The notes under the pieces were generated by a model. It searched no databases and was not told where the DNA came from. It was given only the letters and a program-made list of their open reading frames with translations. Shown one piece after another: positions 37,070 to 45,943 of a stretch of 64,000 bases of DNA. The translations under genes were made by a program, and so were the position numbers. Position 1 is the first letter of the stretch. Each line of letters starts with the position of its first letter. The DNA lies in assembly GCF_023072615.1 (NCBI RefSeq), contig NZ_JAKNRW010000003.1, positions 409,870 through 473,869 of the forward strand. Reading direction: 5' to 3'. The DNA is from Pseudomonas violetae. GTDB taxonomy: Bacteria > Pseudomonadota > Gammaproteobacteria > Pseudomonadales > Pseudomonadaceae.

Positions 37070-37118
37070 GATCACAGTCTCGTTTCACTCGGCAGCGCCT
37101 GCAAAACGACGACAGAAC

Positions 37119-39059
37119 TCACATCGGCTCAGGCGGCCCGATCAACCTCCCCATCACCCCATACACCCCCAACTCCCGGATCGTTTCAAACTCTCCCTTT
37201 GTCTCGACCATCTCCGCAATCAACGGCAAATCGATACTATTGGTCGCCCGGAAAACCGCATCAATGAACAGGCGCTTGTCACCCTGTCGATCAATACCCC
37301 GGATATACGCCCCATCAATTTTCAAATAAGCCAGCCCCAGTTGAGTCAGGTTGCCGATCTGGCTGAAGCTGCCGCCAAAATGCTGCAGCCCGATGCGATA
37401 GCCAGTGTCGAGCAGGCTATGACACAAGCGCTGCAACTCTGTCGGCGGTGGAAGCTGACGTTCGTCGATCTCCAGGGTCAGCAGCGGGGCCAGATCGGGT
37501 AACGATTCGAGCATGTCGAGGATTTTCGCCAACTGCACCGGATCGCGCAGAGTACTGCCGGAAAGGCTCAATGCCAGCGGCCAGCGGTTGACGATCAGGT
37601 AATCCAGGGTCGCTTCGAGCATCACCAGGTCCATGCGCGCCGACCAGCCCAGACGCTCGATCCAGGGCAGGAAATGTCCGGCGGCGATGGCCTCGCCGCT
37701 GGGGTCGCGCAGGCGAGCCAGGACCTTGTGGTGCAGCACCTGACTGGTGTCGGCGCATTGCACTACCGGCTGAAAGTACAACTGCATCTTGCCCTGCATC
37801 AGGGCTTCGTCGATCCAGGTGCGCCACTCGTGCTGGGACTGGTTCGGCACGCAATCATCGCCGTCCAGGTACATCCACGGCCGCTCGGGGTGTTGCCGGG
37901 CCTGGGTCAGGGCCTGATCGAGGCGCAGTACTACCGCACTGGCGGTTTCTCCCGGGTGATAGGGGACGATGCCCAGGTGCGCCACTGGCATGCTGTCACT
38001 GTCACCCGTCAAGCGCAGGTTTTCCAGAGTGGCACTGACTTGCGCAGCCAGACGGACCGCCTCCGCCTGGCCCAAGCCTGGCGTCAGCAAGCTGAACTCG
38101 CCGCCGCGATTGCGCGCAGCCAGCCAGGTGCGGCGCTCCGGTATTGCGCTCAGCCGCTTGAGCAATTCGGCGACTGCGCTGATCAACGCATCAGTGCGTT
38201 GTCCGCCCATGCGTTGGTTGAGGCCGGCCAGATCGTTGATTCGCAGCATCAGTAGGTGACCGTCACTGCTGTGCTCGGCGATCAGCAGATGATCCGCCAG
38301 TTGCTCATCCAGTAACCGTCGGTTGGCCAGCCCGGTGAGGCTGTCCAGATAGGATTCGGCGCGCAGTTTTTCGCTACGGGCTGCTTCTTCGGCGAACAGC
38401 GCCTTGAGTTTTTCGACCATCTGGTTCATCGCCAGCACCACGCGTTTCAATTCCGGAGTACGGGGCAGTTTCGGCAGGCTGCGAAATTCACGTTTGCTGA
38501 TGGCTTCGGCCTGTTTGACCATCTTGTCCAGCGGGCGCAATTGCCGGCGCAGCAACCAGCCGCCAAACACCGCACTGAGCAATCCGCAGATGAGTAACCA
38601 AATCAGGCTGCCAAGGGTACTGTCCCAGAGCTTGGCCAGGGCGAATCGCGGGTTGCTCAGCACTTCGACCCGGGCGAATTGCTCCCAGCCGCGCATGATC
38701 AACGCTTCGCCACCCTGGGGGCGCAGATCGACCAGGCTCAAAAACCAGCCGGGCACACGTTCGCTGCGCGCTGGTGCGCTGCGCTCCAGCAGCACCTGTT
38801 CATCGGCAATGCTGACCACGCGGATGCTCGTGAAGTAGCCGCTGTCGAAAATCGAGCTGACCATCAATTCCATCATTGCCGGATCGTGGACTTGCGCAGT
38901 CAATGACAACCCCAGTGCCGTCGCTGCGTCCTGGGCGTGCGAGCGCAACTGGCCGAGCATCTGGTCGCGGGAGCTTTCCAGGCTGACAAAAAAGCTGCCG
39001 CTGAACGCCACCAGCAGGAACAGGCAAATGGCGAGAAACAATTGTTTGCGCAGTGACAT
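37119..39059 (-). CDS. lapD: LapD, inner-membrane c-di-GMP receptor
   Basis: This 646-residue protein senses cytoplasmic c-di-GMP and controls LapG in the periplasm. It has an N-terminal helix (7-27), a periplasmic domain (about 28-150), a second helix (152-170), HAMP, GGDEF and EAL domains. The GGDEF site is RGGEF (318-322) and the EAL site is KVLAR (445-449), so both enzyme sites are degenerate, as in the known receptor. When c-di-GMP binds the EAL domain, the periplasmic domain traps LapG. It lies 21 bases after lapG and forms an operon with it. Confidence 0.93.
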   Translation of the reverse strand: MSLRKQLFLAICLFLLVAFSGSFFVSLESSRDQMLGQLRSHAQDAATALGLSLTAQVHDPAMMELMVSSIFDSGYFTSIRVVSIADEQVLLERSAPARSERVPGWFLSLVDLRPQGGEALIMRGWEQFARVEVLSNPRFALAKLWDSTLGSLIWLLICGLLSAVFGGWLLRRQLRPLDKMVKQAEAISKREFRSLPKLPRTPELKRVVLAMNQMVEKLKALFAEEAARSEKLRAESYLDSLTGLANRRLLDEQLADHLLIAEHSSDGHLLMLRINDLAGLNQRMGGQRTDALISAVAELLKRLSAIPERRTWLAARNRGGEFSLLTPGLGQAEAVRLAAQVSATLENLRLTGDSDSMPVAHLGIVPYHPGETASAVVLRLDQALTQARQHPERPWMYLDGDDCVPNQSQHEWRTWIDEALMQGKMQLYFQPVVQCADTSQVLHHKVLARLRDPSGEAIAAGHFLPWIERLGWSARMDLVMLEATLDYLIVNRWPLALSLSGSTLRDPVQLAKILDMLESLPDLAPLLTLEIDERQLPPPTELQRLCHSLLDTGYRIGLQHFGGSFSQIGNLTQLGLAYLKIDGAYIRGIDRQGDKRLFIDAVFRATNSIDLPLIAEMVETKGEFETIRELGVYGVMGRLIGPPEPM

Positions 39060-39080
39060 AAAACGCTCCTTGCGAGGGGA

Positions 39081-39788
39081 TTAGCCGTCGCCCACGGCGA
39101 GACCTTCTGCCTGCATTTTTTTCAACACATCCTGCCAGCGCGACAGTTTTTTCGAGTCGCTGGAACGCTTGCCACCGTTGGCGCCCGGCAGGTAAAGGCC
39201 CTCGGCATTGAAGGCATACACCGGCAGCAAGTCCTTGCGCCGTGAGGCGGGGGAGATCTCGCCGACCAGGTTGTCCAGCACCAACGGATCGGCCGTGGGG
39301 CTGCTGTAAAAAGTCAGCACCATGTGCGCCTGGTTCTGGGTCAGGGCTTTAACGTAGGTAATGCGCAGTTTGTCGCTGGGGATGCCGAGATGGCGCAAAC
39401 TGAAATACTTGGCCAGGGCGTAGTCCTCGCAGTCGCCAGCGCCCTTGATCAGGGATTCGATGGGCGTGGCCCAGTAATCGATCTGGCGCCAGATGCGGGT
39501 ATCGTCCTGGAAGGTCAGTTGTTGGTTGAAGAAGCGATTGACCGCATTGAGCTGCTCGCGCTCTGGCTGATCCTGTTGACCTTGCAGCAGTTGGCTCCAG
39601 GCCTCTATCCGCCGTTGCGCCGGACCGAGCGCACCATATCGGGCCTGGGCTTTTTGCAAGACCTGCGCATAATCCCAGCCGGCAAACACTGAGCCCAGGC
39701 CCGGCACCAGCCAAAATGCGAGCAGCAGCCACCCGCCGAACCGAAGTCGGAGCGTTGGCCATCCTGGACTACGCCGGCGACGAGGCAT
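39081..39788 (-). CDS. lapG: LapG, periplasmic calcium-dependent cysteine protease
   Basis: This 235-residue transglutaminase-like protease cuts the adhesin at its TAAG motif and releases the cell from the surface. The catalytic triad is Cys120 (GAGDCEDYAL), His155 (NQAHMVL) and Asp172 (LVLDNLV). Asp119 and Glu121 flank the Cys, as in the calcium site of the known enzyme. An N-terminal hydrophobic segment (GWLLLAFWLVPGLGSVFAG) after five arginines is a signal peptide or anchor. Both partners, lapA and lapD, are adjacent. Confidence 0.92.
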   Translation of the reverse strand: MPRRRRSPGWPTLRLRFGGWLLLAFWLVPGLGSVFAGWDYAQVLQKAQARYGALGPAQRRIEAWSQLLQGQQDQPEREQLNAVNRFFNQQLTFQDDTRIWRQIDYWATPIESLIKGAGDCEDYALAKYFSLRHLGIPSDKLRITYVKALTQNQAHMVLTFYSSPTADPLVLDNLVGEISPASRRKDLLPVYAFNAEGLYLPGANGGKRSSDSKKLSRWQDVLKKMQAEGLAVGDG

Positions 39789-39905
39789 GTCGGGCTGCTC
39801 GGGGTGCAGATGGTTGGAGTCTAGGCGGTGTTTGCAGGGGGAGAGGGCAGATCGTCGGTTGGCAATGCAGTTGCAATGGTCAAGAGGGGTTCTGTGGTGA
39901 GGCGA

Positions 39906-40301
39906 TCAGGGCTTGCGCAGGGTTTTCTGTTTGAGGATGTAAACGGTCACCAGCACCGCACTGGTCAACATGAAGCCCCGAGCCCATGGCATAGGCACCA
40001 GATAGCAGGAAAACACAATGCTCACCCACATCAGCCCGATGGCGTAGACCTTGCCCTTGAGCGGAATCCCGTTGCCGTCAAGGTAGCCACGGATCCACGG
40101 CCCAAGACGCGGATGCTCCACCAGCCAATGGTAGAAACGCGGCGAACTGCGGGCAAAACAGGCGGCTGCCAGCAGCAGGAAAGGAGTAGTGGGCAACACA
40201 GGCAGGAAGATCCCGATCACCCCCAACGCTACGCTCAGCCAGCCGACGGCCAGCAGCACGTAGCGCAAAATCAGGGAGCGGTTGCCTATGGGGGTGTCCA
40301 T
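39906..40301 (-). CDS. ybaN: YbaN-like DUF454 inner-membrane protein
   Basis: This 131-residue protein has three to four helices: LILRYVLLAVGWLSVALGVIGIFLPVLPTTPFLLLAAACFA, then YAIGLMWVSIVFSCYLVP and AVLVTVYIL. The motif FLPVLPTTPFLLLAA and the ARSSPRFYHWLxxHPRLGPWI stretch are diagnostic for DUF454/YbaN. Function unknown. The YecA-family gene upstream ends only 10 bases before its start, so they are one operon. Confidence 0.85.
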   Translation of the reverse strand: MDTPIGNRSLILRYVLLAVGWLSVALGVIGIFLPVLPTTPFLLLAAACFARSSPRFYHWLVEHPRLGPWIRGYLDGNGIPLKGKVYAIGLMWVSIVFSCYLVPMPWARGFMLTSAVLVTVYILKQKTLRKP

Positions 40302-40311
40302 AGGCAGGACC

Positions 40312-40899
40312 TTAGTGGTGACGAGGCTTGAGGATGGCCGGTTTTTCGTCAGGCGCGTTGCACAGCAGGTAAAGCGCGGTCAGGGCTTCCGGGATCTGCA
40401 CGATCATGTCGTCCATCAGGTTGGCATCAGCGGCGATATCGGAGAACTCCGGTTGTTCGTCGAACAGGCCCGAACCGACCATGATCGGCAGCAGCATCTC
40501 GCTGACTTCGTCTTCAGCGGTTTCAAACCAGGCCGCTTCGCGCAGGAAAACGCCTTCCATGAAGCCGATGCACCAGCCGCGCAGGTCGGAATCGTCCGGG
40601 TCTTCGCCAAGGTCAAGCTCGCAAGGCAGCTCGAATTCTTCATCGGAAGCCAGTTGGCGAGCGATGTGAGCCTTGAGCGCGAGCAGGGTAGATTCGATGG
40701 CCTCACGCTCGGTGTCGTCGGCGTAATGCGGCTCTTCGGCGAACAGTGCGTCGATCCATTCGCGGTCTGGAACGGTTTCGGAGCAGATCGACAGGGCCGT
40801 GAGGTAACCGTGGGCGGCCACGTAGTCCAGCGCCTCGTCATGCAGTTCATCGGCGTCGAGGAAGACTTGCAGGCGGGTTAATTGCTCAGCGAAGGACAT
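40312..40899 (-). CDS. YecA/UPF0149 family protein
   Basis: This 195-residue acidic protein belongs to the UPF0149 (YgfB/YecA-like) family: MSFAEQLTRLQVFLDADELHDEALDYVAAHGYLTALSI at the N-terminus, then GWCIGFMEGVFLREAAWF with the conserved GWCxGF motif around residue 110. There is no C-terminal SEC-C zinc motif. Function unknown, though some relatives bind regulators. The ATG at 40899 begins the family domain; upstream in-frame residues do not fit. Confidence 0.82.
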   Translation of the reverse strand: MSFAEQLTRLQVFLDADELHDEALDYVAAHGYLTALSICSETVPDREWIDALFAEEPHYADDTEREAIESTLLALKAHIARQLASDEEFELPCELDLGEDPDDSDLRGWCIGFMEGVFLREAAWFETAEDEVSEMLLPIMVGSGLFDEQPEFSDIAADANLMDDMIVQIPEALTALYLLCNAPDEKPAILKPRHH

Positions 40900-41270
40900 T
40901 AAAGGGCTACCTTGGGAATTAAACAGATGCGCGAATTCTAGGCCTTCTTGAGCAGTCAGGCCAGCCGCGCGGCACATTTGCCCGTGGGGCTTGGCGAAAC
41001 GGTTTGGCATACAACCTTAATGGTGACTGGTACCCCGCCATCGGGATCAGGCTCAATCCCACCGGGAATGCGGTGTTTGTCCTCATGTGTCTACTCAGCG
41101 GCACCCTTTGCAGAGGAGGCGTCGGGTATACTCCCGCGTTTTGCGATGCCCTGCTGGCGTCATGGCTGAGATGGACAGCGTCATGCAATCCGCACTTACG
41201 ATTCGTCGGTGCAGACTGCGCGATTCTGGACCAGCCTTGCAGGGATGTTTCGGTGATTTTTGGAGTTTTT
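40900..41270. other. recQ leader and promoter region
   Basis: These 371 bases hold no supported gene. A TATACT box (41127-41132) in the context GGGTATACTCCC is a good extended -10 element for recQ, giving a leader of about 135 bases. The -35 match at proper distance is weak. Confidence 0.4.
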
Positions 41271-43397
41271 ATGCTCGAACAGGCTCAACGCGTCCTCAAG
41301 GACATCTTCGGCTACGACAGCTTTCGTGGTCGCCAGGGTGCAATCATTGAGCGCGTGGCCAGTGGTGGCGATGCCCTGGTGCTGATGCCTACGGGTGGCG
41401 GCAAGTCCCTGTGCTTCCAGGTGCCGGCGTTGCTGCGCGAAGGCCTGGCCGTCGTGGTGTCGCCGCTGATCGCGTTGATGGACGATCAGGTCGCCACGCT
41501 CGAAGAGCTGGGTGTCGCCGCCGCTGCGTTGAACTCCACGCTGAGCGCGGAACAGCAACGGGACCTGGCCAACCGCATCAAGCGCGGTGAAGTGAAGATG
41601 CTGTATCTCGCGCCTGAACGTCTGGTTCAGCCGCGGATGCTGGCATTCCTGCAAAGCCTGGAAATCGCCCTGTTTGCCATCGATGAAGCGCACTGCGTAT
41701 CGCAATGGGGCCACGATTTCCGCCGCGAATACCTGCAACTCGGCCAATTGGCCGAGTTATTCCCCAACGTCCCCCGCATCGCGCTGACTGCTACCGCCGA
41801 CAAGCGCACCCGGGAAGAAATCGTCGAGCGCCTGCATTTGCAGGACGCCGAGCGCTTCCTGTCGAGTTTCGACCGACCGAACATCTTCTATCGCATCGTC
41901 CCCAAGGAGCAGCCGCGCAAGCAATTGCTGGCCTTCCTCGCCGAGCGGCGCAGCGATGCCGGCATCGTCTACTGCCTGTCGCGCAAGAAAGTCGACGAAG
42001 TCGCAGTGTTCCTCAGCGAGCAGGGGTTCCCGGCATTGCCGTATCACGCCGGGCTGCCCAACGAAACCCGCGCCCATCACCAGAAGCGCTTTCTCAACGA
42101 GGAAGGCCTGATTATGGTGGCCACCGTGGCGTTCGGCATGGGCATCGACAAGCCCAACGTGCGTTTTGTGGCGCACCTGGACTTGCCGAAATCCTTGGAA
42201 GCGTACTACCAGGAAACCGGTCGGGGCGGGCGTGATGGCCTGCCTGCCGATGCCTGGATGGCTTACGGCCTGCAAGACGTGGTGATGCTCAAGCAGATGC
42301 TGCAGAACTCCGAAGGCGACGAGCGTCACAAGCGCCTGGAGCAGCACAAGCTCGACGCCATGCTTTCGCTCTGCGAAGAAACCCGCTGCCGGCGGCAAAC
42401 CCTGCTGGCCTACTTTGATGAAGACATGCCGCAACCGTGTGGCCATTGCGATAACTGTGTCGATGGCGTGCAAACGTGGGACGCCACCGAGCCTGCTCGC
42501 CAGGCCCTTTCGGCAATCTTTCGCACCGGCCAGCGTTATGGCGTCGGGCATCTGGTGGACGTGTTGCTGGGCAAGGACAACGAAAAGGTCCGTAGCTTTG
42601 GGCATCAGCACCTGTCGGTGTTTGGTGTCGGCAAGGGGATGGGCGAGAGCGAATGGCGATCGCTGTTTCGCCAGTTGGTTGCCCGCGGGCTGGCGGACAT
42701 CGACCTTGAAGGTTATGGCGGCCTGCGGCTGAGCGCCACCTGCCGCCCGCTGCTCAAGGGCGAAGTGACCCTGGAACTGCGCCGCGACCTCAAGCCGCAA
42801 ACCACCGCCAAAAGCAGCAAGAGCCAGGCGAGCCAGCTGGTTCGCGGCGAGGAGCGCGAGCAGTGGGAAGCCTTGCGCGCGTTGCGTCGCAAGCTTGCCG
42901 AAGAACACGGTGTGCCGCCGTACGTCATCTTCCCGGATTCGACTCTGCTGGAAATGCTGCGCAGCCAGCCGGGCTCGATGGCCGAGATGGCGCGGGTCAG
43001 CGGCGTCGGCGCGCGCAAGCTGGAGCGTTACGGCGAGGCATTTCTCGAAGTGCTGGGCGGCCAGGCCGAGGCGCCGAAAGTGGTGGCCGACTTGCGCCAC
43101 GAGTTGATCACCCTGGCCCGTGCAGGCATGACGCCACTGCAGATCGCCGGCCAATTGCAGTGCTCGGAGAAGAATGTGTACACCCTGCTTGCCGAAGCGA
43201 TTGGCAAGCAGCACTTGTCCCTGGAGCAGGCGCTGGATCTACCCGAGGAGTTGATGGGCGAAATCCAGGATGCATTCCTGGACGGCGAAGGCGAGCTGCC
43301 ACCGGTCGCGGAGATCGCCGCGATGTTTGCTGGCCGGGTTCCAGAGGGCGTCTTGTATTGCGTCCGGGCTGCACTGCAGTCGGAATTTGAAATTTGA
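41271..43397 (+). CDS. recQ: RecQ ATP-dependent DNA helicase
   Basis: This 708-residue 3'-5' helicase works in RecF-pathway recombination and restart of stalled forks. Motifs: Walker A TGGGKS (41-46), DEAH (138-141) followed by the RecQ loop [10 protein letters not shown], and the zinc-binding Cys cluster CEETRCRR...CGHCDNC near 375-400. A winged-helix region and an HRDC domain (about 530-605) follow, then a C-terminal helical segment. The ATG at 41271 has TGGAG 6 bases upstream; an in-frame extension back to 41004 would add an unrelated N-terminus and was rejected. Confidence 0.95.
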   Translation: MLEQAQRVLKDIFGYDSFRGRQGAIIERVASGGDALVLMPTGGGKSLCFQVPALLREGLAVVVSPLIALMDDQVATLEELGVAAAALNSTLSAEQQRDLANRIKRGEVKMLYLAPERLVQPRMLAFLQSLEIALFAIDEAHCVSQWGHDFRREYLQLGQLAELFPNVPRIALTATADKRTREEIVERLHLQDAERFLSSFDRPNIFYRIVPKEQPRKQLLAFLAERRSDAGIVYCLSRKKVDEVAVFLSEQGFPALPYHAGLPNETRAHHQKRFLNEEGLIMVATVAFGMGIDKPNVRFVAHLDLPKSLEAYYQETGRGGRDGLPADAWMAYGLQDVVMLKQMLQNSEGDERHKRLEQHKLDAMLSLCEETRCRRQTLLAYFDEDMPQPCGHCDNCVDGVQTWDATEPARQALSAIFRTGQRYGVGHLVDVLLGKDNEKVRSFGHQHLSVFGVGKGMGESEWRSLFRQLVARGLADIDLEGYGGLRLSATCRPLLKGEVTLELRRDLKPQTTAKSSKSQASQLVRGEEREQWEALRALRRKLAEEHGVPPYVIFPDSTLLEMLRSQPGSMAEMARVSGVGARKLERYGEAFLEVLGGQAEAPKVVADLRHELITLARAGMTPLQIAGQLQCSEKNVYTLLAEAIGKQHLSLEQALDLPEELMGEIQDAFLDGEGELPPVAEIAAMFAGRVPEGVLYCVRAALQSEFEI

Positions 43398-43516
43398 AAC
43401 AAGCCTTGCTTTGATGTAACGATTCAGTACAAAGCGAGCCTTGCTTCAAGCCATCGACCATGCTTAGCTGACTAATAATTAGGTTTTCTCTATTTCAGTA
43501 TAAACATGAGTTTTTT

Positions 43517-43951
43517 ATGCCGTTAACCGATCAACACCGCTTTGGCATGCAGTTGGCGCAGATGTCCCGGGGCTGGCGGGCCGAATTGGACCGCCGCTTG
43601 GCCGGCTTGGGACTGTCCCAGGCCCGTTGGCTGGTGCTGTTGCACCTCGCGCGTTTCGCAGAGCCGCCAACCCAACGAGAATTGGCTGAAAGCGTTGCCG
43701 TAGAAGGTCCGACCCTCGCCCGGCTGCTTGACAGTCTCGAAAGTCAGGGACTGGTGCAGCGCCAAGCCGTGGTTGAAGACCGTAGGGCGAAGAAAATTGT
43801 CCTTTGCGCCCCGGCCCGTCCATTGATCGAACAGATTGAAACCATTGCCAACCAACTGCGCCTGGAACTGTTTGAAGGGGTCGACGAGGCGGATTTGAAG
43901 ATTTGCATGCGTGTTCACGGACACATCCTGGCCAACCTGGAAAAATCCTGA
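43517..43951 (+). CDS. MarR/SlyA-family transcriptional regulator
   Basis: This 144-residue winged-helix regulator has its DNA-binding region at residues 33-100, with LSQARWLVLLHLARF, RELAESVAVEGPTLARLLDSLESQGLV and the wing VVEDRRAKKIVL. MarR proteins repress genes until a phenolic or oxidative signal releases them. Upstream lie a repeat AGCCTTGCTT (43402 and 43437) and a near-palindrome CTAATAATTAG, possible operators. It lies between recQ and the FimV-like gene. Target unknown. Confidence 0.87.
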   Translation: MPLTDQHRFGMQLAQMSRGWRAELDRRLAGLGLSQARWLVLLHLARFAEPPTQRELAESVAVEGPTLARLLDSLESQGLVQRQAVVEDRRAKKIVLCAPARPLIEQIETIANQLRLELFEGVDEADLKICMRVHGHILANLEKS

Positions 43952-44079
43952 CTCATCGCCACTGCAGGACTGTTGAGATACCCCCGTTGGGCGGACGATA
44001 AAGAACTACTATGCATAATCGCGTTCGCACCGGATGTGCGAATGCGTACTGGTTGGTTCTGGCTATCTAAGGGATGCTC

Positions 44080-45840
44080 ATGCTCGAGAGTTTGCACGTT
44101 GTCTTGCGGTATGGTGCCAGGCTGCTGCTGGTGGGTGGTGCTGTGTGCTTCTCGGCTATGGCTCCCGCGCTGGGATTGGGTGAAATCACCTTGCATTCCG
44201 CGCTGAATCAGCCGTTGCGGGCTGATATCGCGCTGGTGGACGCGGCGGGCCTCGAAGAGGGCGACCTCTCTGTCACCTTGGCGACGGCGGACGAATTCAG
44301 CCGTGCAGGCGTCGAACGCATGTTCTTTCTCAACGACCTGAAGTTCACGCCGATCCTTAAGGGCAACCGCAGCCTGATCCGGGTGAGCTCCACTAAAGCG
44401 GTCAATGAACCCTTCCTGAATTTTCTGGTGCAACTCCATCAGCCCAACGGGCGGGTGCTGCGCGAGTACACGGTGTTGATTGATCCTCCTGGGACGCCGG
44501 GGATTTTTCCGGCAGTTGATGAACCCGAAACAACTTCGCCAAACTCTCCGTTCCCGAGTGTCAAACCCGCTGCTGCAACGCCGGCGCTAGCGCCAGCGCA
44601 GAAAAAAGCTACAGCGCCTAAACCCGAACCCGTTACCCCGGTAGCGGAAATTGATCCCGTTGCAGAGCAACTGGCCGCCAGCGTGCTGCAAAACCAGGAA
44701 CTGCAGGCAACCATCACTGATTTGAATTCGCGCCTGCAGGCGCAGGACGAACAGATTGCCGCCCACAAGAAGCAGGTGATCGAACTGCAAACCCGGTTGG
44801 CCGAAATGAAACAGGCACCGCCCGCCGCACCTGTTGCCGTGACGCCGACTGCAGTCGTAGTCGAACAGCCTGAGGTCAGCCAGTGGCCAACGATTCTCGG
44901 CGTACTGGCCTTGGTAGTCCTGGTGCTCCTGGGGCTGTTCATTCGACGCCAGCGCCAACACCAGCAGGCGGATGAGTTGTCGCAGGAGGTTTCCGCGCCG
45001 GCTTCCCGGCATGAGTCGGTACTTGATGATGATGTGGCGATGCAGGCGCCGATGCCCAAATCGGTGGCTGATCAACATGAGGAAACTCCGTCCGGCGACG
45101 TGCTTGAGGGCGTGGGCATCTACATGGCCTACGGCCGGTTTTCCGAGGCCGCCGGATTGCTGCGCGAGGCGCTGGCCAAGGAGCCACGGCGCACTGATCT
45201 GGCTGTACAGCTGCTGGAAGTATTCGGTAAACAAGGCGACGTGGCGGCGTATGACGCTCAGGAAAACCAGCTGCGCGAATCCGGATATGACCTGCAGATG
45301 CTGCAAGAAATTCGTGGCAGGCACCCGAAGATGCAGAGCATGACACCGATGGTGGCTGCGCCGGTTGTCGCTTCAGTGACCAGCGCAGCACCTGTTGTTG
45401 CCCTGGGCGATGAGTTCCAGTTGAACCTTGATGACCTGTCGATGGACGCTAATTGGGATCTAATCAGCCCCTTCGAAAACGCCCCGACACCCGATCTTCC
45501 AGAAGAGCCCGCGTTCCACTCCAACCTCCATGTCTTGCCTGACGTGTTCGAAATGCGCGAGGAACCGACACCGGAGGAACCCGAGCTGGAGTGGAGTGTG
45601 CAAGCGGACTCCCAAGCGCTGGATGACGATTTTCTCGCAGAGTTCGGCGACCCGGACTCATCACTGGAACTTGAGCCCTTGAGCCTGGAACCGGACAATG
45701 CCGGCAAACTCGAACAGGCTCAAACCTGCATCGATGACGGCGATCTAGACAGCGCGATTGAATTGCTCAACGAGTTGCTCAAGGACGCCGATGAGCCACT
45801 CAAGCAGACCGCACGGAGTTTGTTGGCAGGCATTCGATAA
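44080..45840 (+). CDS. FimV/HubP-family protein, short form
   Basis: This 586-residue inner-membrane protein has a signal peptide and a FimV N-terminal domain (LGEITLHSALNQPLRADIALVDAAGLEEGDLSVTLA, about residues 35-70). A coiled coil follows (ELQATITDLNSRLQAQDEQIAAHKKQVIELQTRLAEM), then one transmembrane helix (ILGVLALVVLVLLGLFIRR), an acidic cytoplasmic part, and a C-terminal TPR-like motif (AQTCIDDGDLDSAIELLNELLKD). No LysM module is visible, unlike long FimV. FimV-like proteins act as polar landmarks. The ATG at 44080 has AAGGG 6 bases upstream. Function here unproven. Confidence 0.78.
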   Translation: MLESLHVVLRYGARLLLVGGAVCFSAMAPALGLGEITLHSALNQPLRADIALVDAAGLEEGDLSVTLATADEFSRAGVERMFFLNDLKFTPILKGNRSLIRVSSTKAVNEPFLNFLVQLHQPNGRVLREYTVLIDPPGTPGIFPAVDEPETTSPNSPFPSVKPAAATPALAPAQKKATAPKPEPVTPVAEIDPVAEQLAASVLQNQELQATITDLNSRLQAQDEQIAAHKKQVIELQTRLAEMKQAPPAAPVAVTPTAVVVEQPEVSQWPTILGVLALVVLVLLGLFIRRQRQHQQADELSQEVSAPASRHESVLDDDVAMQAPMPKSVADQHEETPSGDVLEGVGIYMAYGRFSEAAGLLREALAKEPRRTDLAVQLLEVFGKQGDVAAYDAQENQLRESGYDLQMLQEIRGRHPKMQSMTPMVAAPVVASVTSAAPVVALGDEFQLNLDDLSMDANWDLISPFENAPTPDLPEEPAFHSNLHVLPDVFEMREEPTPEEPELEWSVQADSQALDDDFLAEFGDPDSSLELEPLSLEPDNAGKLEQAQTCIDDGDLDSAIELLNELLKDADEPLKQTARSLLAGIR

Positions 45841-45848
45841 GATCCAAA

Positions 45849-45908
45849 TGTGGGAGACTCTATGTTGCAGGGCAAGCCCGCTCGCACCTTGGACCCGTGT
45901 CTCCCACA
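45849..45908. repeat. REP-type palindrome between convergent genes
   Basis: TGTGGGAGAC at 45849 and GTGTCTCCCACA ending at 45908 form a hairpin between the FimV-like and plpD stop codons, 9 bases after the FimV-like stop. Confidence 0.7.
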
Positions 45909-45943
45909 ATCCTGCGCCTGGCTAAGATCGCCTGTGGGCCAGC

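Noticed and set aside
41004..41270. N-terminal extension of RecQ
   Set aside because: The extra 89 codons match no RecQ domain; the ATG at 41271 has a good ribosome site and begins the family domain.
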